The notes under the pieces were generated by a model. That model searched no databases. It was not told where the DNA came from and saw only the letters and a program-made list of their open reading frames with translations. The position numbers and the translations under genes are program-made. Of a DNA stretch of 64,000 nucleotides, positions 17,518 through 25,075 are shown in pieces. Origin of the DNA: Desulfogranum japonicum DSM 18378 (lineage in GTDB: Bacteria; Desulfobacterota; Desulfobulbia; Desulfobulbales; Desulfobulbaceae). The stretch lies in the NCBI RefSeq assembly GCF_000429945.1, contig NZ_AUCV01000005.1, positions 62,001-126,000 on the forward strand. Direction: 5' to 3'. Each line of letters begins with the position of its first letter. Positions within the stretch are counted from its first letter, which is position 1.

Positions 17518-18663
17518 TTATTTCATTGTGTAGCCAAGTACTGTCTCAACTATACGAAGAACAACGTTGCGTCCCGGGAGAAGCAACGCATCAGGAAAAT
17601 CGTAGAGCTGGTCATGCAGATCCGGACAATCTTCGCCGGCGCCGATTCCAAAAAAGGCAGCACTACCGGACGCTGCGGCGATTCTTCCAAAATCCTCTGA
17701 CCAGCGAAACGGTTTATCAGAGACAATGAGTTGCTCCTCACCCACTGACCTTTTTATTATCTCCACAGCATCTACAGAATTGACCGTATTTGTGAAGATA
17801 TCACTATATTCAATGTGATATGTGAGGTTGTCTGCCGTTGCGATGTTGTGGATTTTCTCTTCTGTTGCCTGGGTAAGTTGTGTCATGGCAGCGTCGGTTT
17901 CACTGCGCAACGTCAGAAAGACCTCGGCCACCGCCGGAGCCGTACCAAAGGCTTTCTCTCCCAGGCGTGCGCCAACAACAGTACTCAGGCAGGTCTGGCT
18001 GCTCAGGCTTTGCTGCTGGGGTAGGAGGGGTAGCTGTTGAATGCATTGACACATTGCCCGAGCCGGACTGTTGCCGGTTTCCGGTTGTGCTGCGTGGGCG
18101 GAACTGCCTGTCAGTGTTATGCTCATGCCTTGGGAGGCAGAGGTGAAAATTCCCTCTCTCACAATAATACTCCCTTGTGGATATCCTGGAAGATTATGGA
18201 AAGCAAAGGCATAATCAGGGATAATGGCTGAGAATGCAGGATCATTAACCACAGCCAGCGCTCCTTCTCCGGTTTCTTCAGCAGGTTGAAACAGTACAAC
18301 AACCCGTCCCCGTGATAATGGTTTTTCCGCCAGAGCAGTACCCACACCTGCCATGATCGCCATATGACCATCATGCCCGCATTTGTGGGAAACTCCTTGG
18401 GTTATTGATGCATATTCGAGAGGCAACGTTTCCGCAACAGGAACTGCATCCAGTTCACAACGGAGCAATAGCGTGGGGCCAGGTTCTTTTCCGGAAAAGA
18501 TGAGGGCCATGCCTGAGTTGCCAACAGGTATGGTGCGGAAGCATGTGTTGAATGGTTGAAAGAAATCAAGCAACGCATCGCGGGTATTTGCCTCCTGGCC
18601 GGAAATGCATGCCAATGCATGGAGGCGGTGACGAAGATGGATTAATTGTTCCCTTGTACTCAT
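17518..18663 (-). CDS. M20 family metallo-amidohydrolase
   Basis: 381 residues of the aminoacylase/hippurate hydrolase/IAA-amino-acid hydrolase group. Metal-binding and catalytic regions: HKCGHDGHMAIMAGVG, PAEETGEGA, FAFHNLPGYPQGS, and a dimerisation domain around residues 180-290 (SSAHAAQPETGNSPA). The C-terminal EDFG (WSEDFGRIAAA) carries the last ligand region. It should cleave N-acyl or N-aroyl amino acids in the cytoplasm. It converges with hldD across a 48-bp gap; ATG 18663 is used, with only a weak upstream GAGGG. Confidence 0.87.
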   Translation of the reverse strand: MSTREQLIHLRHRLHALACISGQEANTRDALLDFFQPFNTCFRTIPVGNSGMALIFSGKEPGPTLLLRCELDAVPVAETLPLEYASITQGVSHKCGHDGHMAIMAGVGTALAEKPLSRGRVVVLFQPAEETGEGALAVVNDPAFSAIIPDYAFAFHNLPGYPQGSIIVREGIFTSASQGMSITLTGSSAHAAQPETGNSPARAMCQCIQQLPLLPQQQSLSSQTCLSTVVGARLGEKAFGTAPAVAEVFLTLRSETDAAMTQLTQATEEKIHNIATADNLTYHIEYSDIFTNTVNSVDAVEIIKRSVGEEQLIVSDKPFRWSEDFGRIAAASGSAAFFGIGAGEDCPDLHDQLYDFPDALLLPGRNVVLRIVETVLGYTMK

Positions 18664-18711
18664 GTGAGTAGTTACCCTCTGTACTGTGGTATAAGGAGCA
18701 TTCTAATGCTG

Positions 18712-18754
18712 CAGGCACGTGTTGCCGCATGGTGTCTACGGCAACACGTGCCTG
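18712..18754. repeat. Perfect 16-bp inverted repeat
   Basis: CAGGCACGTGTTGCCG (18712-18727) and its exact complement (18739-18754) around an 11-base loop, between the 3' end of the 309-aa membrane protein gene and the M20 gene (both minus). On the plus strand it is followed by TGTTTT; on the minus strand, the direction of transcription, no T-run follows. A strong RNA hairpin, perhaps a terminator or mRNA 3' stabiliser. Confidence 0.6.
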
Positions 18755-18794
18755 TGTTTTCGGGAATACCTTGGCCTGATACAAAAAGTCTTTT

Positions 18795-19724
18795 TCAGAT
18801 ACTTTCCTGGCTTGAAGAATTCTGTGAGGCTGTTATTTTATTGATTTTATAGTTGAAATATAGATGTTGGAAGAAGAAAGTCCAAAAACCATGGAACCAG
18901 TAATCCCCTCCTTTAACAGCAGAAAGAAGAGAATTCATTTTTTTTCTTGCCATGAATGCCCATATTAACAGTAAAATATTCGAGCCTCTACTACATATGT
19001 CACTAGCCAGGTCCAGGCTGTCATTCTGAAGCACAGAAACATATAAGAGGATGAGTATGAGCAAAATATACGAACTCACTAATATGATGTTGTAAAATAC
19101 AGGTGATATTTGCTCATCTTCGCCAAGGTAAGTGTTGATAACCATAGACTGACGTCTTACATAATGGGCGCTGTACACTCCGAGCGTTACAACTGTTAAT
19201 AATAATAATGACCAGGTGCTTCGGTATTTGAGGTCGTGTAAAAGGCTGTCTGTTTCTGAATTCAGATTTTTGTCAATCAGATTGGCTTGTGGTGGGGCGT
19301 AAACATTTTGATTTTCAGTCTTGTTGCTATCTGTATCTGGAGGAGTTGGAGAAGAGTTCTTTCCTGATGCCCGGGAGCTTTGGGTAACATTTTTTTCCAT
19401 CTGAGCGGAAGCTGCGGCAGGAGGATGAAGGGGAGTTGCTGTCTTTTTCTGGTGCGAGTCAGGTTTTGGAGATAAGGGGGGGCTTTTAAGTGTTTCGTCC
19501 CGTATTTCTATCTGCAGACCTGCTTCGGTCAACTTCTTTTTATATTGTAAAGCCATGTCATAGCTGAGATTCTTTTTTAATACTCTTTGCTTTCTGGAAG
19601 AGAGCAAGGCTTTTGCTTTTTCTTCGGTTGTTTTAAAGAGATTTGCTATGTTTTTTATTACTTCGGATGTTTCTGCGTCAGGTTGTATTTCGCAGGTGAA
19701 TACGACGCTATAGCTATCTTCCAT
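18795..19724 (-). CDS. Membrane protein with L7/L12-like N-terminus and DUF4234-like C-terminus
   Basis: 309 residues. The first 75 (VVFTCEIQPDAETSEVIKNI and LSYDMALQYKKKLTEAGLQI) resemble the helix-rich fold of the ribosomal L7/L12 C-terminal domain, seen elsewhere as a sensor-like module. A low-complexity Pro/Ser/Lys linker spans about 80-150. The C-terminal half starts with LKYRSTWSLLLLTVVTLGVY and has three or four membrane segments ending in WFHGFWTFFFQHLYFNYKIN, a DUF4234-like pattern. AAGGAGACC fixes the start. Function unknown. Confidence 0.7.
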   Translation of the reverse strand: MEDSYSVVFTCEIQPDAETSEVIKNIANLFKTTEEKAKALLSSRKQRVLKKNLSYDMALQYKKKLTEAGLQIEIRDETLKSPPLSPKPDSHQKKTATPLHPPAAASAQMEKNVTQSSRASGKNSSPTPPDTDSNKTENQNVYAPPQANLIDKNLNSETDSLLHDLKYRSTWSLLLLTVVTLGVYSAHYVRRQSMVINTYLGEDEQISPVFYNIILVSSYILLILILLYVSVLQNDSLDLASDICSRGSNILLLIWAFMARKKMNSLLSAVKGGDYWFHGFWTFFFQHLYFNYKINKITASQNSSSQESI

Positions 19725-19784
19725 CTGGTCTCCTTTTTTGTACGTTAGACGTGTCCTTTTTTCCCGCCTTTACATTTTGCTGTA

Positions 19785-20741
19785 TTATTGAGCATACTCT
19801 ATGTGCTCAAGTTTGCGAAATCCATAGTCAACCAGCCGTTTCAGGTCACCCCACATGGTTTCACTGCCCATAAGGGCAACAATAATGGTCTGATTGTTCC
19901 TGGTGAACTGCCCCACATACGTTTGGCGCGCTTTAGCTGTATATCCGGTTTTTCCACCGTCCGTACCTTTAATACGCCAGAGCGCCTTGTTGTGGTTGTA
20001 TATGGTTTTGCCAAAGGTTGTCTCCACTTTTCTTTGTTTCATTCTGCTGGCAAAGTCTTCATTCTGCATGATTTTTCTAAAAATAGTGGCAAGATCACGG
20101 GCTGTTGAATATTGTCCTTTGGCTGTCAGGCCTGACGCTGTTTTACATACTGTATTATGCGCTCCCCAGAGTTTTGCATATACAGTCATAAGTTTGCTGA
20201 ATTCCTGTTCGCTTCCCGCTATGTTTTCAGCAAGGACAACACTGGCATCATTTGCCGAGCCGAGCAGAACCGCATTTATCATGTCATCGGCTACGTAGAG
20301 CATGTTGGTATCCAGGTAGACTTTTGAGCTGGGCATATCTGCCGCCCGTTTGCTTACCTGCATCATGTCTATTTTTTCGAGATATGTCAGGGCCAGCATG
20401 CCGGTAATGATTTTGATGGTCGAGGCGGGTTGTCTTTTTTTGTCCGGCGCTTTGCTGAACAGTTCGCGTCCTGTATCTGCTTCCATGATCATAACTGATT
20501 TGCTGCTGATCCACTTGCCGACAGGTGGAAGCGGACGAGGAGGACGTCGTGAACTGGAGGTGTTATCCGGAGAAGGTGAGATGCTTTCCTGCTGGGTAAC
20601 CGCTTGTGTCTGTTCAGGGCTTTTTTTAGCTGTGTCTCGCAGTACAGGAATATTTCCGGCATGGAGCGACGGTGAAAAGCAAAAGATAATAAGACAGAAA
20701 ACAAGTTTTTGTGCAGAGGTGATACACTGTTGCATATACAT
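19785..20741 (-). CDS. D-alanyl-D-alanine carboxypeptidase (PBP5/6-like)
   Basis: 318 residues. Signal peptide (KLVFCLIIFCFSPSLHAG), then a Pro/Ser-rich stretch and an S11 peptidase domain: STIK (nucleophile Ser and Lys), SAN (GSANDAS) and KTG (DGGKTGYTAKA). It trims the terminal D-Ala of peptidoglycan pentapeptides in the periplasm. It stops shortly after the catalytic domain, lacking the C-terminal beta-domain and amphipathic anchor of E. coli DacA, so it may be soluble. Start ATG 20741 or 20735; neither has a strong ribosome site. Confidence 0.85.
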   Translation of the reverse strand: MYMQQCITSAQKLVFCLIIFCFSPSLHAGNIPVLRDTAKKSPEQTQAVTQQESISPSPDNTSSSRRPPRPLPPVGKWISSKSVMIMEADTGRELFSKAPDKKRQPASTIKIITGMLALTYLEKIDMMQVSKRAADMPSSKVYLDTNMLYVADDMINAVLLGSANDASVVLAENIAGSEQEFSKLMTVYAKLWGAHNTVCKTASGLTAKGQYSTARDLATIFRKIMQNEDFASRMKQRKVETTFGKTIYNHNKALWRIKGTDGGKTGYTAKARQTYVGQFTRNNQTIIVALMGSETMWGDLKRLVDYGFRKLEHIEYAQ

Positions 20742-20905
20742 TGAAGAATGTGTTTGTGTTAAGATAAAGAAACGTCGATAAAAAAAAGAGAAACAAACAG
20801 ATGGTGCCGTGCGCCTGTGTATCCCCGTTTTCTTTGAAAGTTCTTGCTGATTATGGTATCAAAACGCGAAATTGTAAAGGAAGAGGTTTGAAGTTGGAGA
20901 ACATC

Positions 20906-22684
20906 ATGGCCGAAGAAGAGATTATACATGTTGAGGCAGCGCCAACCCCTGTGGCTGCCGAAGCTAGAGAGAATGCGGAAAATTTGCCTGTTATTCAGGA
21001 AAATGCCGTTACTCTGAACGATCTGTTGGATATCGCCTGCAGGCGGTACAGGGATCTGCCGGCCATAGGTATGGCTCTGGAGAAACCGCTTACTTTTAAG
21101 GAACTCCATGTCAGGGTATTGAGCCTGGCAGCATATTTCCTTGAGATCGGAATTGAAAAAGGTGGACGTATTGCCCTGTTAGGTGAAAACTCACATAACT
21201 GGGTTATCGCTTATATGGCTATTGTCCGTATAGGAGCCAGTGCTGTACCGATTTTTCCTGATTTGCCCGAATCTGATGTGCATCATATCATTTCGGAAAT
21301 GGAATGTGAAATTGTTTTCATTACCCAAAGACAGATAGATAAAATTTACGATCTGAAAAAGGATCTTGCACATATCGTTACCTTGGATAATTACCAGGAT
21401 GATACCGGATTACTTACCTTGGAACCTTTCAGTGAGTTTCTTGGAAAAGCACTGGATCGCTATAACGAAGATGCTGAGAAAGAAACGCTGGTCTTCCCGC
21501 ATGTTCTAAGAGATGATCTGGCATCGATCCTGTACACCTCTGGTACGTCAGGATTTTCCAAAGCAGTGATGCTCTCCCATGAGAATCTGTGCAGTAACGC
21601 CTATTCTGCAGGTGGAGTTATGGACGTCCAACCCGGATGGGTATTTCTTTCGGTGTTACCCATTTCCCACACGTATGAGTTTACGGTTGGTTTTCTGTTG
21701 CCTCTGCTGAGTGGCAGCCGGGTGGTGTATGCAGGTAAAACCCCCACTCCAGCATTACTGCAACGAATATGTACCAAGGAACGTCCCCATGTTATGCTGG
21801 TCGTGCCTCTGATTATCGAAAAAATATACAAGAAGAGGGTGTTGCCGACAGTTGAGAAAAGCAAGGTGCTCTCTTTTGTGTGCAGGTTTGGTGTGGGGCG
21901 AAAAATAGTCTTTCGAAAGGTCGGGTCAAAACTGAGTGATTTTTTTGGTGGACGCATGGAGGTTATGGGGATTGGGGGGGCAGCACTTAATCCCGAAGTC
22001 GAGCAGTTTTTGCGCGATGCCAATTTCCCCTTTCTTGTAGGCTATGGATTGACAGAAGCTTCGCCATTGCTTGCCGGAGGACCTTTTGGTGACAACAGCA
22101 TCAGACTGGGTTCCACAGGCAAGGCTATTCCCCGCGTAGAGTTACGCATTTGTGATCCCCATCCTGAAACCGGTATCGGTGAAATTGAAGCACAGGGGCC
22201 AAATGTCATGCAGGGTTACCTGAATGATCCTGAGGCTACCCGTGAGGTGTTCAGTGAAGATGGATGGCTGCGAACCGGTGACCTCGGTTTACTGGATGAG
22301 GAAGGAAATCTTCATATTAAGGGACGTTCAAAATCAGTGATCGTGCTTTCCAATGGCGAAAATGTGTATCCGGAAATTATTGAACATCGTGTGAATTCCT
22401 ACCAGTATGTTCTTGAATGTCTGGTGGTGGAGAACAGGGGGATGCTTGAGGCGTGGGTGTATCCTGATTATGAATTTATTGATGGGAAAACTTTGGGAAA
22501 AACACGAACCCAAAGACATCAATATATTGCCACCCTCCTGGAAGAGATGCGCGTGTCTGTGAATGAACAGCTGCCGCCTTCATCACGTGTCTCCAGAGTA
22601 TTGGAGAGAAGAGAGCCATTCATAAAAACACCAACCCATAAGATTAAACGTTATCTGTATTCGGCAGATAATATGAATATGTAG
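20906..22684 (+). CDS. AMP-forming acyl-CoA synthetase
   Basis: Start taken at ATG 20906, with GGAG six bases before it; the 35 codons upstream in frame look non-coding. 592 residues of the ANL superfamily: A3 motif ILYTSGTSGFSKAVMLSH, A5 YGLTEASP, A7 GWLRTGDLG, A8 IKGRSKSVIVLSNGENVYP, with a C-terminal Lys in PTHKIKRYLY. Similar in layout to FadD-like long-chain acyl-CoA ligases. The FadL-like gene follows 173 bp later, so the pair probably imports and activates fatty acids. The N-terminal 30 residues are acidic and not conserved in type. Confidence 0.88.
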   Translation: MAEEEIIHVEAAPTPVAAEARENAENLPVIQENAVTLNDLLDIACRRYRDLPAIGMALEKPLTFKELHVRVLSLAAYFLEIGIEKGGRIALLGENSHNWVIAYMAIVRIGASAVPIFPDLPESDVHHIISEMECEIVFITQRQIDKIYDLKKDLAHIVTLDNYQDDTGLLTLEPFSEFLGKALDRYNEDAEKETLVFPHVLRDDLASILYTSGTSGFSKAVMLSHENLCSNAYSAGGVMDVQPGWVFLSVLPISHTYEFTVGFLLPLLSGSRVVYAGKTPTPALLQRICTKERPHVMLVVPLIIEKIYKKRVLPTVEKSKVLSFVCRFGVGRKIVFRKVGSKLSDFFGGRMEVMGIGGAALNPEVEQFLRDANFPFLVGYGLTEASPLLAGGPFGDNSIRLGSTGKAIPRVELRICDPHPETGIGEIEAQGPNVMQGYLNDPEATREVFSEDGWLRTGDLGLLDEEGNLHIKGRSKSVIVLSNGENVYPEIIEHRVNSYQYVLECLVVENRGMLEAWVYPDYEFIDGKTLGKTRTQRHQYIATLLEEMRVSVNEQLPPSSRVSRVLERREPFIKTPTHKIKRYLYSADNMNM

Positions 22685-22802
22685 CACAGGCTGGGAAAAA
22701 AAGAGGTAACTGCTCACAGTGCACCTGATTTTTCCGTGATCAGCCTGGTTTGCGTATGGCTTAATACGGTGCGCCAGGCAGCCTGTCACCAGTTACAAAT
22801 AC

Positions 22803-22832
22803 AGGGGAGTATTAAGCGTATTAGTCTCCCCT
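22803..22832 (+). promoter_or_regulatory. Leader hairpin upstream of fadL-like gene
   Basis: AGGGGAG (22803-22809) and CTCCCCT (22826-22832) enclose 16 bases, ending 25 bp before the start of the FadL-like gene. No T-run follows, so more likely a leader RNA structure than a terminator. Confidence 0.35.
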
Positions 22833-22857
22833 ATGAGTTGTTATACAAGGAGAAGAA

Positions 22858-24105
22858 ATGCAAAAAAGAGGAGAAATGAACAAAGCGTTGGCTGTTGCCG
22901 GCGTGCTATTCTTGACGGCTGCGGGAACTGCCCATGGTTCTGGTTGGAGGATTCCTGAACAGTCTATTAATTCCACGGCCAGGTCCGGGGCATATGTCGC
23001 CTATACACCTGATGCCGATGCCACATATTATAATCCAGCGAATATGTCCTGGCTGGAGGACACTGGATTTCTTGAGTTCAATGCCACCTGGATTCACCTT
23101 TCTGCCATTGATTACACAGATAGTCGCAGTCCCCTGTATAGCGGAACCTCAGAAGAGGAAGATTTCTTGCTTCCAACCTTTTTTGCTGTGTCTCCATATT
23201 ATGGAAATTTCAGAGTAGGTTTTTCTTTTACAGCGCCTGGAGGTCTTTCAAAAAAATGGAATGATCCTTATCCAAAGACCTATGCCGAAGAATTCACCTT
23301 GAAAATTTTCGAAGCCAACCCGACCGTTTCGTATAAAATCTGCGATTATTTCTCTTTGGGACTCGGCGTACGGGCAGTATATGCTGACGGAAAAGTCAGC
23401 AGTGCCGGCATGCTCTCCGATGGCACTACTTTGAGCAGGTCCATGGAAGGGGATGCCTGGGAAAGCGGTTTTAATGTTGCTATGACCGCCAGGCCACTGG
23501 AAAACTTGAATCTGGCTGTCACTTATCGTTCTGAGGTTGATCTGGATATAGACGGTGACGCTCAGTTGGCGACTTCAATGGGCCCTGGTGCCTACAATGG
23601 AGGTGCTGATGTATCCATTCCTTTGCCAGCCGTTCTTGCTGTAGCGGCCTCCTATACCTTTTTTGATCAACTCACTGTAGAGTTGGAGTATGATCGAACC
23701 TATTGGTCAGATTACGAGAATCTTGACTTCAACTACAGTACAACCCTGACAAATCCTGTATTATACTCTGCTTTTGATACTCCGCAGACCAGGGAATGGT
23801 CCGATACTGATAGTTTCCGTATCAGTGCCGAATATGACTTGCAAAACGGCTTGACCCTGATGGCTGGATTTGCCATTGACGAGAACCCTGCCCCAGATGA
23901 ACATCTCGGGTTTGAGTTACCTGATTCTGATGCCAAGCTGTATTCTCTGGGAGCGCGTTATCAGGTGAATGAAAGTGTGGAAGTTGGTGTGGCCTACCTG
24001 TATGATGACAAAGAAAGTCGCACTGTAAGCAATAGAGCAGCAAACGGGACATTCGAAGATGCAGCGGCACATCTGTTCACAGTGGGTCTTACCTGGAAGT
24101 TGTGA
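22858..24105 (+). CDS. Outer-membrane transport protein, FadL/OmpP1/TodX family
   Basis: 415 residues. Signal peptide at the N-terminus (NKALAVAGVLFLTAAGTAHG), then the FadL plug-like sequence SGWRIPEQSINSTARSGAYV with YYNPANMSWL, then a 14-strand-type beta-barrel sequence of alternating aromatics ending in FTVGLTWKL, with a C-terminal hydrophobic strand for BAM. It imports hydrophobic compounds such as long-chain fatty acids. ATG 22858 and ATG 22876 both have purine-rich sites; the second gives a more normal signal peptide. Terminator at 24181. Confidence 0.88.
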   Translation: MQKRGEMNKALAVAGVLFLTAAGTAHGSGWRIPEQSINSTARSGAYVAYTPDADATYYNPANMSWLEDTGFLEFNATWIHLSAIDYTDSRSPLYSGTSEEEDFLLPTFFAVSPYYGNFRVGFSFTAPGGLSKKWNDPYPKTYAEEFTLKIFEANPTVSYKICDYFSLGLGVRAVYADGKVSSAGMLSDGTTLSRSMEGDAWESGFNVAMTARPLENLNLAVTYRSEVDLDIDGDAQLATSMGPGAYNGGADVSIPLPAVLAVAASYTFFDQLTVELEYDRTYWSDYENLDFNYSTTLTNPVLYSAFDTPQTREWSDTDSFRISAEYDLQNGLTLMAGFAIDENPAPDEHLGFELPDSDAKLYSLGARYQVNESVEVGVAYLYDDKESRTVSNRAANGTFEDAAAHLFTVGLTWKL

Positions 24106-24180
24106 AAAGGATGATTTTCTGAACTCTTCCAAGGAAATGAACTGACCATATCATAAAGCTGGTCGGTAGACAGCGATGAA

Positions 24181-24222
24181 ACAGAAGCCCGGTGTATGTG
24201 ATACACCGGGCTTCTGTTTTTT
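24181..24222. terminator. Bidirectional intrinsic terminator
   Basis: ACAGAAGCCCGGTGTAT (24181-24197) pairs over 17 bp with 24201-24217 around GTG, followed by Ts to 24222. It ends the FadL-like gene and lies between convergent genes. Confidence 0.93.
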
Positions 24223-24259
24223 GGACAACCTGTTGCTTGATTATCGTCTACACTATCTG

Positions 24260-24895
24260 CTAGAGCCGGGAAAGGCTCCACAGGAGATTATTGCTGAAGT
24301 TGATAACCGGCACTATGATATGAGAAAGAACACCTGTGTAAGACAAGAGCAGGATTGCTAAAAAACCGTATGTTTCAAATTTTGAAAAAGCATAGGCCTG
24401 TTGCGGAGGAAGCAGACTCATGAGCACCTTGGAACCGTCAAGTGGTGGAATGGGAAGGCAGTTGAATATGGCCAGTGCAATGTTTATCCAGACACTGGCT
24501 GCTACCATTTGTACAAGTGGTTTGAGTATGGATAATGGCAACATGGACATATGTGTTATGAGCATGAAAACAGGGAGACTGATGATCGCCAGCAGGATGT
24601 TTGCCCCAGGCCCGGCCAGTGATACCCAAAGCATTCCTTTTTGCGGGTCTCTGAAGTTTACCGGGTTGACTGGTACCGGCTTTGCCCACCCTACATGAGC
24701 AAATATAAACACCAGTGCGCCAAGTGGGTCAATGTGTTTTACAGGGTTCATTGTTAAACGACCTGCATTTTTTGCAGTGGGATCACCCAGGCGGTAGGCA
24801 ACATACCCATGGGCCAACTCATGAAAGGTCAAGGCCAGTAGAAAAGGCGGCAGCCATATGGTGAGTTCCTGAAGTTTTTCGTACAGTAGATCCAT
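24260..24895 (-). CDS. M50 site-2 protease-like membrane metallopeptidase
   Basis: Start placed at ATG 24895, giving 211 residues, because the family starts just before the first helix; the frame runs back to 25015 with a non-conserved extension. HExxH is in FHELAHGYVAYRLGDPTA on the first helix, and the third ligand is in NCLPIPPLDG (NxxPxPxxDG). About five membrane segments. Rhomboid-like cleavage of membrane substrates is the family role; this compact class lacks PDZ domains and its substrates are unknown. It lies 60 bp downstream of a gene on the same strand, possibly in one operon. Confidence 0.85.
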   Translation of the reverse strand: MDLLYEKLQELTIWLPPFLLALTFHELAHGYVAYRLGDPTAKNAGRLTMNPVKHIDPLGALVFIFAHVGWAKPVPVNPVNFRDPQKGMLWVSLAGPGANILLAIISLPVFMLITHMSMLPLSILKPLVQMVAASVWINIALAIFNCLPIPPLDGSKVLMSLLPPQQAYAFSKFETYGFLAILLLSYTGVLSHIIVPVINFSNNLLWSLSRL

Positions 24896-25075
24896 TTGTT
24901 TCTTCGTGAAAGATAAGGGTTGTCCTCTTTGCAGAGGGGAGCTGGTTACATCTGTATAAATTAAGACGCAATATAAATAAAGCGACCTGTGGCGTGGAAA
25001 AAATATCTTATCCATCCTTGGTTTTCTTTCAGTCCGGAAACCTTGGTGTTTTCCGAGTCCACTGTTGAGTATTTT

